A stretch of 64,000 nucleotides of DNA from Tremella fuciformis (GCA_032768795.1 CP136493.1:1612001-1676000), one strand, 5' to 3'; numbered from the stretch's first letter, positions 1-10,293 are shown. Notes: a model not told the origin generated them from the sequence alone. Program-made: numbers and translations.

Positions 1-1822
1 TTGTCATGCAAGGGTCGAGAGCTACGGTAGGATGGCTCTAGGGGATGATCCATGCATACGTGAGAACACGCCAAGAATCCGATATGAGAGAGCATGGCCT
101 CCTCCATTGCAGGTGTTCAACCACCTCTCATCTCTACCAAGGGACCCGATCGAGGATGCGATTCGCAAGCTCGTCTCAACCCTGATCCATGGGATCAACA
201 ACACTGCTGCAAGCCCGCGTTGGCTCCGCAGACCGAGTGTGTCTCTCACACCAAGCAGGCAAACGCACATTGTTCGTTTTTGGGATTAGCCAGGCGTGCG
301 AAGGTGTCTAGACGACCTGTGCCACGGTTTTCATGAAGACATGCATGCATAAACAAGAAAAAGGGCAGAAGAGAAAGAGATGCAGATCTCAGCTATGAAG
401 ATGCAAAGGGGTACCTCGTCCGCGCCCTGGAGCCCTTCGGGAGCCTTGTGCTGACGAGGAGAGAGTAGGCTGACGGAAACCGCATGTTGCATACTATTTA
501 CTGGAGCGACTGTGAGACTGTGGGGCCTGCGTGCCAACGCAGGGCAACTCTGACGAGATGCTTGAATCTACAGCGGAGCCCGCGGCCTTGTTTGGGATTT
601 ACTGTAGCGTGCGCACCGAAAGTGCGCTGTGGGTCATTGAGCTGTTCGGACCGTCGCCTTCATCCTGACCTGACTCAATGTGTACTCGAGCACGGGTGCT
701 GTGTTCGACCTGACACGCTTCGTCGTAATCTGAAACCGCCTCCTCAGCCGAGCGAGGTGGAAAATCACCTTCCTTTGGTCGGAGAAGACCTCCTTCTGCT
801 TTCGAGTGACTGCTAAGCTCGTCATCAGTCAACCTCGAAGAGACCGTCAAACCGGCGCGACGACTCGACGGTACGGCCGTAGGAGGTCTCGTCGAAGGAG
901 TCATGTAACTACGCCACACCTGTGTTACATTGGTACCGCCCTGTTGACCCCTGGGGACGTCCTTGGAGGCAAAAGTGGAACGAGCGGCTCCGTCCTTGGC
1001 GGTCAACTCACAGACTGAGTCTACACCGTTGTCACCAGGTTTGCTTAACGACATGAGGATTTGGGGAAACTTGAGTGGAAGAACTTCTGAATTTGCAGAC
1101 AGCAAGGGGTGCTGGGCGGATCGTGCGTGGGATAGGGGTTAAGTAAGTAAGAGTGCGGAGTAGCGGCCGGAGCACGTACGGCTCAGTGATGCTTCTTTCC
1201 CTCCGACTCCCTGAAGCAGAGGTGGCGCTCCGTTTTCAGTCGTCGGCATCTTGTACTCCGTGCGCGCCGCCTTATCCAGCACCTTTGTCGAAATGCGGTC
1301 TTGAACCCAAGCCTTCCCCGCGGTAAGGATTCTTACATGCGGTGTCGGAGTCCGGCGAGGGCTGGACAAGAAGGACTGAATGAAAGGTTTGACAGGTGGG
1401 GAGAGCTGGGTCGGTCGTGAAGTCTCCGGGAGTGGGGGAGGGCCTGTTCTGGGCTCAAGCCTGGTGAAGACCAGGGAGAGACGATCGACAACCGTCCTAC
1501 GCCAGTGACTCATTCCCCGATAATCCCCCGAAGGTTAGAGAATCCAGAAACTGAGTGACCATGATCCCGTCATCGAAGGCTGGTAACAGCCTACGCTGCT
1601 CCTAGACGGTCCAGACTAGAAGCAGGGTGCTGTGCATGTCACAATGGGAGGATTTACATTTGTAGATGAAGACATAGCCCGGCAGGCCCCCACTGGTATC
1701 GAGCAGGAAGAACCAATCACTGCGCGATGCCAAGCCGCCACTGTCTTGAAGAACAGCTAGTGATGTTAACGAAGCCGGTTTTCCGGACTATGAGAAGCGC
1801 TAGCATTGCCGGCGAGGCCTTA
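1..1822. other. Gene-poor stretch, no gene recognised
   Basis: I see no protein I can place here. Several open frames of 60-170 codons exist on both strands, the longest on the minus strand at 599-1105, but they overlap one another, have arbitrary composition and no recognisable motif. The stretch ends at the 3' end of the open frame interrupted by the retrotransposon. Confidence 0.5.
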
Positions 1823-2231
1823 TCAATGGGCAGACGAGCGCCCCTGCCTTCTCCCAATGTGACTAGTCGGGGAGTATAAGTCCGGCGGGGAGTTGAGATC
1901 TGCCGGTAGATTGGTCTGACCGCTAGGCGTCGTCGAGGCAGGTGGAAGTGTGAATTGTCCACGAGTTGACGCCATGGCAGCAGCGTTCACAGAGGACTCG
2001 CGACCGGCCACCGTTGCAGCTCTACCATAGTCATCACTAGTTCTGTGCCCCTCAGATGCAACCTCATCCTCAGCTTGAGAGTTGTTACGGGACCCGTTTG
2101 CCACCACCGCAGAGTCGTTGTTGTCGCCATTGCGGGAGCTTGTTGGGTGGGTCTGCGGAGGGTCACTCGCATGTCCATCATCGGCTCGATGGGGCCTCAC
2201 TGGGCCACCAGAGTCCGGGTGGCTGTCCCCC
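1823..2231 (-). pseudogene. 3' part of an open frame split by the retrotransposon
   Basis: A minus-strand frame rich in Ser, Asp, Asn and Gly runs from the insertion point at 2231 to a stop at 1823. If the element and one copy of the 5-bp target duplication are removed, this frame joins exactly in phase with minus-strand sequence starting at an ATG at 10339, giving about 149 codons. No family is recognised and the composition is low complexity. It may therefore be a real lineage-specific gene, part of a longer spliced gene, or a chance open frame. Translation across the junction cannot happen in the present allele. Confidence 0.35.
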
Positions 2232-2263
2232 TGTCACGACGGCCACGCCCTCGACGACCTACG

Positions 2264-2298
2264 CACGTGACCAACACCTCTCACGTGAGCGACACGTG
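2264..2298 (+). promoter_or_regulatory. Three clustered CACGTG E-boxes in the LTR
   Basis: CACGTG occurs at 2264-2269, 2282-2287 and 2293-2298, and again at 9891-9896, 9909-9914 and 9920-9925 in the right LTR. CACGTG is the classical site for bHLH factors of the Cbf1/Pho4/USF type. They lie about 115-150 bp upstream of the predicted start site, a sensible place for an upstream activating element. The binding factor is inferred, not shown. Confidence 0.6.
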
Positions 2299-2378
2299 AC
2301 CTACCTCGGGCTGGAGAACCTCGACGAGGGAGTAGACGTTGAATGAACGCGCGACGGCGGGAAGCAGGCGCAGAGTCA

Positions 2379-2425
2379 TATAGGATGCCCCGGGCGCCCG
2401 TCGTAGTTCTTCAGCACTCTCTGAT
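2379..2425 (+). promoter_or_regulatory. LTR core promoter and predicted 5' end of the element RNA
   Basis: A TATA sequence at 2379-2382 lies 34 bp before A2413. Bases 2413-2425 (AGCACTCTCTGAT) are perfectly complementary to 2669-2681, just inside the left LTR. In self-priming elements such as Tf1 the first bases of the RNA fold back on the primer site, so the start of R is predicted at about 2413. A four-codon upstream frame begins at 2434. Confidence 0.7.
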
Positions 2426-2668
2426 TGAGTCTCATGGATCACCATTGACGATCTCACTCTCTCCGTGGCACGCAGCGTGGCTGAGTCGCACTCACGCTGT
2501 ATCCTCGACGACCTTGTTACCTCGACGACCTTGTAACCTCGACGAGGATCCAACCTCGACGAGGATCCTACCTCGACATCCTCGTTTCTACCCCTTTATC
2601 CTTTATTCTTGACTCTGATATTGTGCGAGAGGGCCTCTGCCAACGGGAGAGCGCAGCATCGTGACAGT

Positions 2669-2681
2669 ATCAGAGAGTGCT
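2669..2681 (+). other. Primer binding site of self-priming type
   Basis: The 13 bases starting two nucleotides after the left LTR (ATCAGAGAGTGCT) pair without mismatch with LTR bases 2413-2425. The site does not begin with the TGG expected for a tRNA-primed element. This matches the Tf1/sushi mode, where the 5' end of the element's own RNA is cut and used as primer for minus-strand DNA. Confidence 0.75.
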
Positions 2682-2717
2682 ATTACCTCTTCGCACAACC
2701 ACGCACACCCGGGGCAT

Positions 2718-3797
2718 ATGCCCATCGAGACTCGACGTTCGACATCACTCAACCCGAACCACGAGCACCAAGCTTTACCACAGTCCCTTCGTCTTCCTCC
2801 TGCTAGCCGGTCTAGCACACCCAACAACATGGCGGATCAGGCTTCCCTCGCTCAGATCCTGCAACAGCTCGTTGCCATCGAGGCTCGACGAGCCAACTCC
2901 CCCGCTCCCTCGACCAACGCATCATCGAGCGAGCCAAAGGCCAACCCGCCCGACACTTTCGATGGCTCAAAGCCGGAGAAACTCGAAGGATTCCTCATGC
3001 AATGTAACATCGTCTTTCGGCTACAGCCTTCGAAGTTCACAGAGGAGTCCAAGGTCATTTACGCCATCTCCTTTCTCAGAGGATTCGTTCAGGACGCTAT
3101 CCAACCTCTCGCGTCGGGAGACGAGCTCGACGAGAAGATCAGTAGCTTCCAGAGGCTGTCGAAATACTTGAGGGACAACTTCGGAGACCCCGACATCAAG
3201 GGGACCGCTCAGAGGCGATACTTCGACTTGAAGCAGACCGGATCAGCGGCAGAGTACTTCGCGAAGCTTAGGGAGTACCTGGCGGTCTTGGGATGGGAAG
3301 CCAACGAGCAAGCTAGAGCTAGGGCGCTCGAGGGCCTCTCAGACAATCTTCGAGACGAGGTTGCTCGGACCACAGTGGAGCTGGAGACCTTCGGAGAGCT
3401 TCAGTCCTATGTCATCAAGTTGGACAACAGGCTCAGAGCAAGGGAGGCTGAGAAGAAGGCAGAGGTCAAGCGGTACGAAGAAGCTCGACGACGACCAGCC
3501 CCGACTACCCAGCAGCAAGCTGCTCTCCCTGCCTCGTCGACCTACCGACCTCTCCCGCCGATCCCGTCGACGCGTCCATCGCCAGCCCCTAGTGGCCCGC
3601 CTGGTTTCAGGTCAACGCCTCCTGGAGGTCTCGACCCTGCCGAACGTCAGAGGAGGAACGAGCAGCGCCTCTGTTTCCGATGCGGCGGAGTCGGTCATTT
3701 CGCCAACGCCTGTGTTCCCGGGCAACGACCTCCCGTTCCTCGAGGCAGCCCTGCACCCGGCCGACCTATCGTCAAGCAGGAGGACCCAAAAGCTTGA
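2718..3797 (+). CDS. gag: Gag capsid and nucleocapsid protein
   Basis: The frame codes for a 359-residue structural protein that packages element RNA into cytoplasmic particles. ATG 2718 is the first start after a four-codon upstream frame; ATG 2829, with a better context, is the alternative. The centre has a retrotransposon-gag helical region with a conserved YFxxL-type stretch at about 3215-3290. The C-terminus has a basic Pro-rich linker and one zinc knuckle, CFRCGGVGHFANAC (CX2CX4HX4C), at about 3671-3712, the RNA-binding nucleocapsid. Reading ends at TGA 3795-3797, directly after the slippery site used to make Gag-Pol. Confidence 0.93.
   Translation: MPIETRRSTSLNPNHEHQALPQSLRLPPASRSSTPNNMADQASLAQILQQLVAIEARRANSPAPSTNASSSEPKANPPDTFDGSKPEKLEGFLMQCNIVFRLQPSKFTEESKVIYAISFLRGFVQDAIQPLASGDELDEKISSFQRLSKYLRDNFGDPDIKGTAQRRYFDLKQTGSAAEYFAKLREYLAVLGWEANEQARARALEGLSDNLRDEVARTTVELETFGELQSYVIKLDNRLRAREAEKKAEVKRYEEARRRPAPTTQQQAALPASSTYRPLPPIPSTRPSPAPSGPPGFRSTPPGGLDPAERQRRNEQRLCFRCGGVGHFANACVPGQRPPVPRGSPAPGRPIVKQEDPKA
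3785..3791 (+). promoter_or_regulatory. -1 ribosomal frameshift site CCCAAAA
   Basis: Within the gag/pol overlap the zero-frame codons CCA AAA are preceded by C, giving the heptamer C CCA AAA, which fits the X XXY YYZ rule. It sits one codon before the gag stop. Slipping back one base leads directly into the pol frame (next codon AGC 3791-3793). A possible 7-bp stem, CGAGAGG 3815-3821 with CCTCTCG 3844-3850, lies downstream but further away than usual for a stimulator. Confidence 0.75.
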
Positions 3798-6700
3798 GGG
3801 ACGCTGAGAACATACGAGAGGTCCAGCGGCCCCATCAAGACATCCTCTCGGCCACCTCCCCTCCCCATTCACCTCCCAACCCCCCTGTATCACAATCACC
3901 TTTAATCCCGAACCTCGACGAAGAAGCGAAAGATGAGAAGGCACTGGTTGCCACGGACGGAATAGCTAGTGATAAGGAGGCATGCATTCGTGGTGAGGTT
4001 TGCTGTTTAGGCAGAGAGCAGGCTGTCGTGTCAGGAAGCGTCAATCAAGTCGACGGGGTGAAGGTGCTGCTCGACACCGGGGCCACTGGTAACTTCGTCG
4101 ACTCTGTGTTCGTTGAACGGCATCACATCCCCTGTTACCCACTCCCTCGACCCCGGCAACTCCTCCTCTTTGACGGCAAACCAAGCTCAGCAGGACAAGT
4201 AGAAAAGGGAGTGACGGGAACAGTAAAAGTCCTAGGCGGTGAAGGAAAGGAAGAGTTAGGTGTGACAACATTGGCAGGAGCGGACGTGGTGTTGGGATAT
4301 GACTGGATGAAGGAGAACGGTGTGATATTGGATGCTGGAAGGAAGAAGGCGACAAGGAAGAGGACAGGCGGGAAAGAGACGAACCAGGAGAACGGACCAC
4401 AGAACCTCGACGAGGTCTCTCGACTATCAGGAACATTGGAGACCAAGGCGGAAAGGCGACAAGGTAGACGAAGGAGCAGGCGATCGAAGGCGAACAGCAT
4501 TGAGCTCCCATTCAACCGATGGGAGCAGAACCAGGGAAATACAGTCGAGCTATGCGGCACAGTGACCGAGGAGTTGAGCGAGAAGGAGGCATATATCGAC
4601 GTCCTACCCGACTATGACGAGTACGAACTCAGCCCAGAAGAGGAAGCAGCCGTGCAACATCTTGTCCCGGAGCGATATCACGAATACCTCGAGGTCTTCC
4701 ATCCTCGACGAGGGGTAGAGACGCTTGCTCCAAGTAGAGAATACGACCTACGCATCACGCTTAAACCTGGAGCCGACCTACGAGTGGCCCCGCTGTATAG
4801 CCTGAACCCAGATCAGATGGATGCGCTCGACAAGTTGCTGGATCGAGAGAGAAAGGCTGGAAGGATTCGACCCTCGAACTCGCCCTATGGGTCACCAAGC
4901 TTCTTCGTACCAAAGAAGGCCCAAGGAGAACTGAGAATGGTTGTCGACTATCGCAAGCTCAACGAGATGACGGTGCCAGACGCGTATCCGCTACCCCTGA
5001 TATCCCAAGTGACCGACGACCTAGCCAAGTCGAGATACTACACGAAGCTCGACTTGCCGGGAGCATACCAGCTGCTCCGGATGGCTCCTGGACATGAGAA
5101 GTTCACAGCATTCCGTACCCCTCGAGGAATGTTCGAGTCACTGGTGGTGCGAGACGGACTTCGGAACGCGCCGAGCGTGTTCCAACACTTCTTGAACGAA
5201 GTCCTGCACGAATTCCTGGGAAAAGGGGTCATCATCTACATCGACGACATTCTCATCCATGCGGAGAACCTCGAGGAACTTAGGAGATTGACTAAGGCGG
5301 TGCTGGAGGCGTTGCGGAAGGCTGGACTGTTTGTGAAGGCGTCTAAGTCGGAGTTCGAGCAGACTAAGGTGAAGTTCTTGGGCTTCATCATCTCGCACGA
5401 GGGCGTCGAGGCTGACAGTGGGTATGTCGAGGGTGTTCGCAATTTCCCTACCCCTCGAAACCTACACGAAACTCGACGGTTCCTCGGTCTTGCGAGCTAT
5501 TACCGACGCTTCGTACCGCAATTCTCCAAGCTCGCTGGGCCTCTCTCGCACCTCACAAGGAAGGATATCGACTTCCATTGGGGAGATGGACAGCAGTGGG
5601 CGTTCGAGGAGATCAAGAGGCGAATGAGCGAAGCACCAGTGATCGCTCACTTCAACCCGACGTTCGAGACTATCATCCAGACAGACGCCTCGGTCTACGG
5701 ATGGGGGTTCATCATCTCGCAGGTGAACTCCTCGACAGGACAAGAACACCCTGTTGCAGTCGAGTCGGGTGCCTTCTCAGGAGCGGAGCTCAACTACACC
5801 ACCACGGAGAAAGAGTTCCTCGCGATCGTCATGGCCTTCAAGCGGCGTCGGCATCTCCTTCTGCAGGTTACCTCGACGATCTTGACCGACCATCTCAACC
5901 TCACATACTGGATGGAGCCACAGAAACTCAGCCCTCGAGTTGCGAGATGGGTGGATACCCTAGCTGGCTTCTCATACAAGATCGTCTACCGACCAGGAAC
6001 CAAGGCAGCCTACCCGGATGCATTATCGAGGAGAGCCGACTATATTCCACAGGGCAAGGACGCAGAACCAGAGCTAGTCCAAGCCCTGCCAAGCTTCGAC
6101 AAGGAGAGTACGGCCACGTCCAGTCTGGGCTACATGTTGCGAGCGCTGGTGGAAGACGAAGAAGGAGGAGAAGACGAAGAAGGAGGAGAAGACGAAGAAG
6201 GAGGAGAAGACGAAGAAGGAGAAGAAGACGAGGAAGGAGAATTGAGGGGATTGTCTCGAGGAGAATTAAAGGAAGGGCAGGGCGGAGATGAGGACTTGAA
6301 GGATACATTGGAGGAGCTTGGGGAGTTAAGAGGGGAGAAGAGGATTACGAAGGAGGAGAACCCAAGGGCATGGTCACTGGCAAAAAGACTGGGCCTCGAC
6401 GAGGCAAGCAAGTTCAAGTTCGACGAGGATGGCCTGCTCAGGATCAACGGGCGACTCTACATCCCGGACATCAAACAGGCAAGAGTAAAGGTCATGCGGG
6501 ATCACCACGAGGGGCAATTGGCTGGACATCCTGGAGTTGCGAAGATGCTGGAGCTGGTTAGGAGGGAGTACTGTTGGTTGGGACTAAGACGGGATGTGGA
6601 GAAGTATGTGAGAGGGTGTGCAGTGTGTCAGCGGTGCAAACCGGTGCGTCAGCGTCCCCATGGACTGTTACACAGCCTGGAGATTGCTGACAGGCCATGG

Positions 6701-7795
6701 TCCTCGATATCCATGGACTTCATCGAGGAGCTTCCCGCCAGCTCGGGCTTCAACTCGATCCTTGTCGTCGTCGACCGGCTCACCAAATGGGCTATCTTCA
6801 TCCCTACGACAACTCGGCTCAACACGGCAGGCTTGGTCGACCTTGTCCTCGACAATGTGGTAGCGCAGCATGGGCTACCCACGAGCATCATTTCGGATAG
6901 AGGAAGCAAGTTCACCAGCAAGCTTTGGGGTGCAATGTGCAGCACCCTCGGCATCAAGGTCAGCCTTTCGACGGCCTTCCACCCTCAGACGGATGGGCAG
7001 ACAGAGAGGACAAATCAAGCCCTCGAACAATACCTGAGGATCTTCTGCGACTACAAGCAGGACAACTGGGCTACTCTCCTCCAGCGAGCGGCGTTCGCGT
7101 ACAACAACTCAATGCATTCGGCAATCATGATGACGCCGTTTGAAGCAAATTTCGGCTACGCCCCAAGGTGGGCAGAATCCATCGTCGTCGAGGGAGAGGC
7201 TCGAGAGATCCCATCAGTCGTCGAGAAGTTTGCTTCGCTCGAGGAGGTGCACGCGTTGTGCAAGAAGAACATCGAGCTCGCCAATGAAGCATACGCTAGA
7301 GGGTATAATGCCAAGCATCAGGAGGCCCCCGAGATGAAGGTAGGGGACCAAGTGATGCTGTCGATGGAAAACATACAAACTCGACGACCCTCGAAGAAGC
7401 TCGACTTGAAATGGTGTGGACCCTACAGGATCATCGCAAAGGCGGGCAGCGCGTACAAGCTTGAGCTGCCCGACACAATGAAGGTCAATCCAGTCTTTTC
7501 GGTGGACCGACTCAAGGTATTCGAGCCACCGACGCTCCCAGGACAAACATACGATCCGCCAGGGCCTGTGGAAGTCGACGAGGAAGGGGAATCATTCGAG
7601 GTGAAGAGGATCATCGACTCGAGGAAAAGGAGAGGGCGATTGGAGTACAAGGTGGAGTGGCTCGGGTATGAGGGAACGGATGAGGCGACGACATGGGAAC
7701 CGGCAGGGAACATTGATGGAGCCTGGGCGAGCATTGAGAAGTTCCACAAGGAGAACCCGGAGAAACCAGGAGGCCAAGCAGCAACCAGGGCCTAA
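3792..7795 (+). CDS. pol: Pol polyprotein with chromodomain
   Basis: Pol is reached by -1 frameshifting at 3785-3791 and yields a Gag-Pol of about 1692 residues; the frame itself is open from 3680. Domains in order are: aspartic protease with DTGA at about 4073; reverse transcriptase with YIDD at about 5236-5247; RNase H with QTDAS at about 5680 and TDH at about 5887; an acidic six-residue repeat at 6151-6240; integrase HHCC zinc finger at about 6500-6650; the DDE core (MDFIEEL, ISDRGSKF, QTDGQTERTN) at about 6710-7020; the GPY/F module (CGPYRI) at about 7417; and a chromodomain with YKVEWLGY and WEP at about 7590-7745. Chromodomains of this kind usually direct integration to chromatin with methylated histone H3. 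No internal stop or frameshift is seen. Confidence 0.96.
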
Positions 7796-7918
7796 GTGAA
7801 GCAGCGACAGAGCATAGGCTGAGAAGCAGTGAGCGGTGAGAGACATACATGCGGCAAGATACAAGAGTCAAGACGGCAAAAGCAAGAAGCAAGAAGTAAG
7901 AGACAAGACAAGCTACGG

Positions 7919-9512
7919 TCAAGATGTTCCCTCGAGAAACTCCCCAAGTGTCAACTCGTCGAAGTTAACACCCAAGTCACCTGCGATGTCTCGCGCCCGT
8001 GAGATAAAGTAGGTACGCATCGGTGCTTGAGTCTCTCGGCGAGCGAAGTGACTCAATTGAAATAACTCTTGCCACCGGCGGTCTGGGGCAGAGGTCGAGG
8101 TCATTGGAGCGGGTGGTGGTGGTGTTGGCGGCGGTAGCTGCATCATGGGAGGGGGTGGAGACCAGTGAGAAGTCCTTGATGGTCCGGCTTGAGGTACAGG
8201 ATCGAGTCCGCCATCCCCTAGCCAACCCGTGCCAGCGTCATCCATCGGTTCCGGAGCAGGGGGAGGGAGCGGGCTCAGCCTACTCGTCGAGGTAGGATGC
8301 CCCGAGCGGAGCCTCTTGTGTGACAACGGTGACGAAATGGGCGAGGACGAAGAGCGAGCCCGACGTTTCTCTCTTCCCTTTCCCTTCCCTTTCTTCCCAG
8401 AAGCCTTGACCGTGCCCGCTAGGTCGATGTTGGCGAGGCCAGCAGCCAAGGTCGTCGACGTGGACCGGGCTGCAGCGAGTCGGCCGGAGCGTCGGGCGCC
8501 GGGCGTGACGGGCGAGGGAGACGTGCCGCGGGCGAAGGACACCTGACGGCGCCGTGCCGATGACGAGGGGCCAGGAGTTACCGTGCCGAACGAGCAGGCC
8601 AGGGTGCCGCACGTTAGGCACTTCACTTTCTTGCCTTCCTCGACGATGCGACACGGGAGGTCGTCGGTGACACACGCCTCACATCGCTCATCCCCTTCTA
8701 GAACCCGGATCGGCCGTGAACCCGCTTGTTGCTGAATGTCAGAGGATACCAAGTAGCTGACAATACTCACCCGGGCCCATGTCAGAGATCTGTTGTATCC
8801 CCGTTGTCCTCGGTCGGGGTAGTGGGAGCCTACTGATCAGTTTGGGCGAAACTTGCAGACTTTACTTACCAAAGAACGAACGGTCCAATGGCTCTGACTC
8901 CGGGACCGGCAGTCCCCATCCCTTCTTCACATAGTATGCCTCCTCGGAGGCATTTCGCGGGTCAAATCGCCGGCTAGGAGAAATCTCCTCCTCGGACAAG
9001 CTCGACGATGCCGGAGTGTCGGGCGCTAGCTCGTCCACATCAGCCTCTACATCCAACTCCTCCTCCCCCTCTTCCTGTGGGACAGCCGCGGCAGGCGCAT
9101 CGCTGAGTAGCTCCGCAGCTTGTTCGTCGGGCGGTGGGATGGCTCCGACGGCGGGGAGTGGAACAGCCTCGTCGACTGTTGGGATGTCGGCAGTCGAGGC
9201 GGCTTGCGTGGGGGATGGGAAGGGGGTGCCTTCGGGTTGGGCGGTGCCGGCACGAGATGGGGATGGGTTGGACATCGAGTCGACACTGACAGTCTCAAAT
9301 CGAGAATCGGTTTCTGTGCAGAGTGTTACTGACCCGTCTGAGTCAGAAGATGCCTCGTCTATAGTTGCCGTAGGGGTTGTAGGAGAAGGATAGGACAGCG
9401 CGTTGTCTAGAGAACTGCTGTCGAAGAGGATGTAGGGAGATGGAGGGGGCGAGCTTGTGGTGAAGGTGGATGCGTCGAGTGTTCTTGGTCTCGAGAGGTG
9501 TAGCCAGGGCAT
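7919..9512 (-). CDS. Antisense spliced Cys-rich protein encoded inside the retrotransposon
   Basis: A minus-strand gene lies tail-to-tail with pol. Exons are 9512-8870, 8808-8771 and 8731-7919, giving 497 residues. Donors are GTAAGT and GTGAGT; the introns are 61 and 39 nt. The 39-nt one is frame-neutral without a stop and could be retained. The N-terminal third is acidic and Ser/Pro-rich. The middle has CEACVTDDLPC and CLTCGTLAC (C-x2-C-x6-C-x10-C-x2-C-x4-C), resembling a binuclear zinc cluster but with a short last spacing. Basic and Pro-rich segments follow. Function is unknown; nuclear or nucleic-acid binding is a guess. A host gene captured by the element and an element-specific accessory gene are both possible. 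An additional upstream exon cannot be excluded. Confidence 0.7.
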
Positions 9513-9843
9513 AAGGCGTGAGTTGAGGTTGATGGTGGGGATGAGAGCGCTGACGCCCTCTCCCCCCTCTGTTTATGTCGTTTTCGAGCACCCCGCGACA
9601 TGGCGACGCCCTCGAGCAACACGAGGCTACCTCGACGACGGATTGGCAGTCCTTTCACCGTTTCCTTGACGACCGCTCGACGACTTGTCGCCAGAGTTTC
9701 GCTCCCGGTACAAGCGACGTCATTCGACTGCTATCTCGACTCATGGATCGGCAATGCGGGTGTGCTCGACGAGGACGAGGACGAGGACGAGGATGAAGGC
9801 TGGAGTGGATGGAGATAGCGCGTGTCTCGCAGGAGCTCGACTT

Positions 9844-9858
9844 CAAAGGTGGGCAGAG
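9844..9858 (+). other. Polypurine tract
   Basis: A purine-rich run (CAAAGGTGGGCAGAG) ends directly at the right LTR. This is the expected place of the plus-strand primer for reverse transcription, although the tract has three pyrimidines. Confidence 0.6.
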
Positions 9859-10293
9859 TGTCACGACGGCCACGCCCTCGACGACCTACGCACGTGACCA
9901 ACACCTCTCACGTGAGCGACACGTGACCTACCTCGGGCTGGAGAACCTCGACGAGGGAGTAGACGTTGAATGAACGCGCGACGGCGGGAAGCAGGCGCAG
10001 AGTCATATAGGATGCCCCGGGCGCCCGTCGTAGTTCTTCAGCACTCTCTGATTGAGTCTCATGGATCACCATTGACGATCTCACTCTCTCCGTGGCACGC
10101 AGCGTGGCTGAGTCGCACTCACGCTGTATCCTCGACGACCTTGTTACCTCGACGACCTTGTAACCTCGACGAGGATCCAACCTCGACGAGGATCCTACCT
10201 CGACATCCTCGTTTCTACCCCTTTATCCTTTATTCTTGACTCTGATATTGTGCGAGAGGGCCTCTGCCAACGGGAGAGCGCAGCATCGTGACA
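9859..10293 (+). repeat. 3' LTR
   Basis: The repeat is identical to the 5' LTR over all 435 bp. It supplies the termination and polyadenylation region of the element RNA. Confidence 0.97.

Larger units (their letters stand above)
2232..2666 (+). repeat. 5' LTR
   Basis: The 435-bp repeat matches 9859-10293 base for base. It carries three CACGTG boxes near its left edge, a TATA-like sequence at 2379-2382, a predicted transcript start near 2413, and a run of CCTCGACGA-type repeats at about 2502-2582. Terminal inverted repeats are TGTCAC and GTGACA. Confidence 0.97.
2232..10293 (+). mobile_element. Intact Ty3/gypsy chromovirus LTR retrotransposon
   Basis: An 8062-bp element is bounded by two identical 435-bp LTRs that begin TGTCAC and end GTGACA. 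The host sequence CCCCC lies directly before the left LTR (2227-2231) and after the right LTR (10294-10298), the expected 5-bp target duplication. Internal order is primer site, gag, pol (protease, reverse transcriptase, RNase H, integrase, GPY/F module, chromodomain), an antisense spliced gene, a GAGGAC-rich repeat at about 9771-9797 and a purine tract. Integrase after RNase H and the chromodomain place it among the chromoviruses. Identical LTRs and open frames mean a recent insertion that may still be active. The strand given is that of gag-pol. Confidence 0.97.

Noticed and set aside
599..1105. 168-codon minus-strand frame near the window start
   Set aside because: It has no motif, biased composition and overlapping frames on the other strand; I could not support it as a gene.
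2669..2681. tRNA-primed primer binding site
   Set aside because: The sequence does not begin with TGG as an initiator-tRNA site would, and a perfect 13-base match to the element's own LTR explains it better.
4041..4560. Long minus-strand frames opposite the protease region of pol
   Set aside because: They overlap functional pol sequence, have no motif and follow from its codon bias.
5578..6291. Plus-strand frame inside pol with a poly-Arg run
   Set aside because: This is the acidic GAA/GAC repeat read in another frame; the pol frame explains the sequence.
9016..9393. Plus-strand Ser-rich frame opposite the antisense gene
   Set aside because: It is the mirror of the acidic, Ser-rich minus-strand exon, which has splice-consistent continuation; the plus frame has none.
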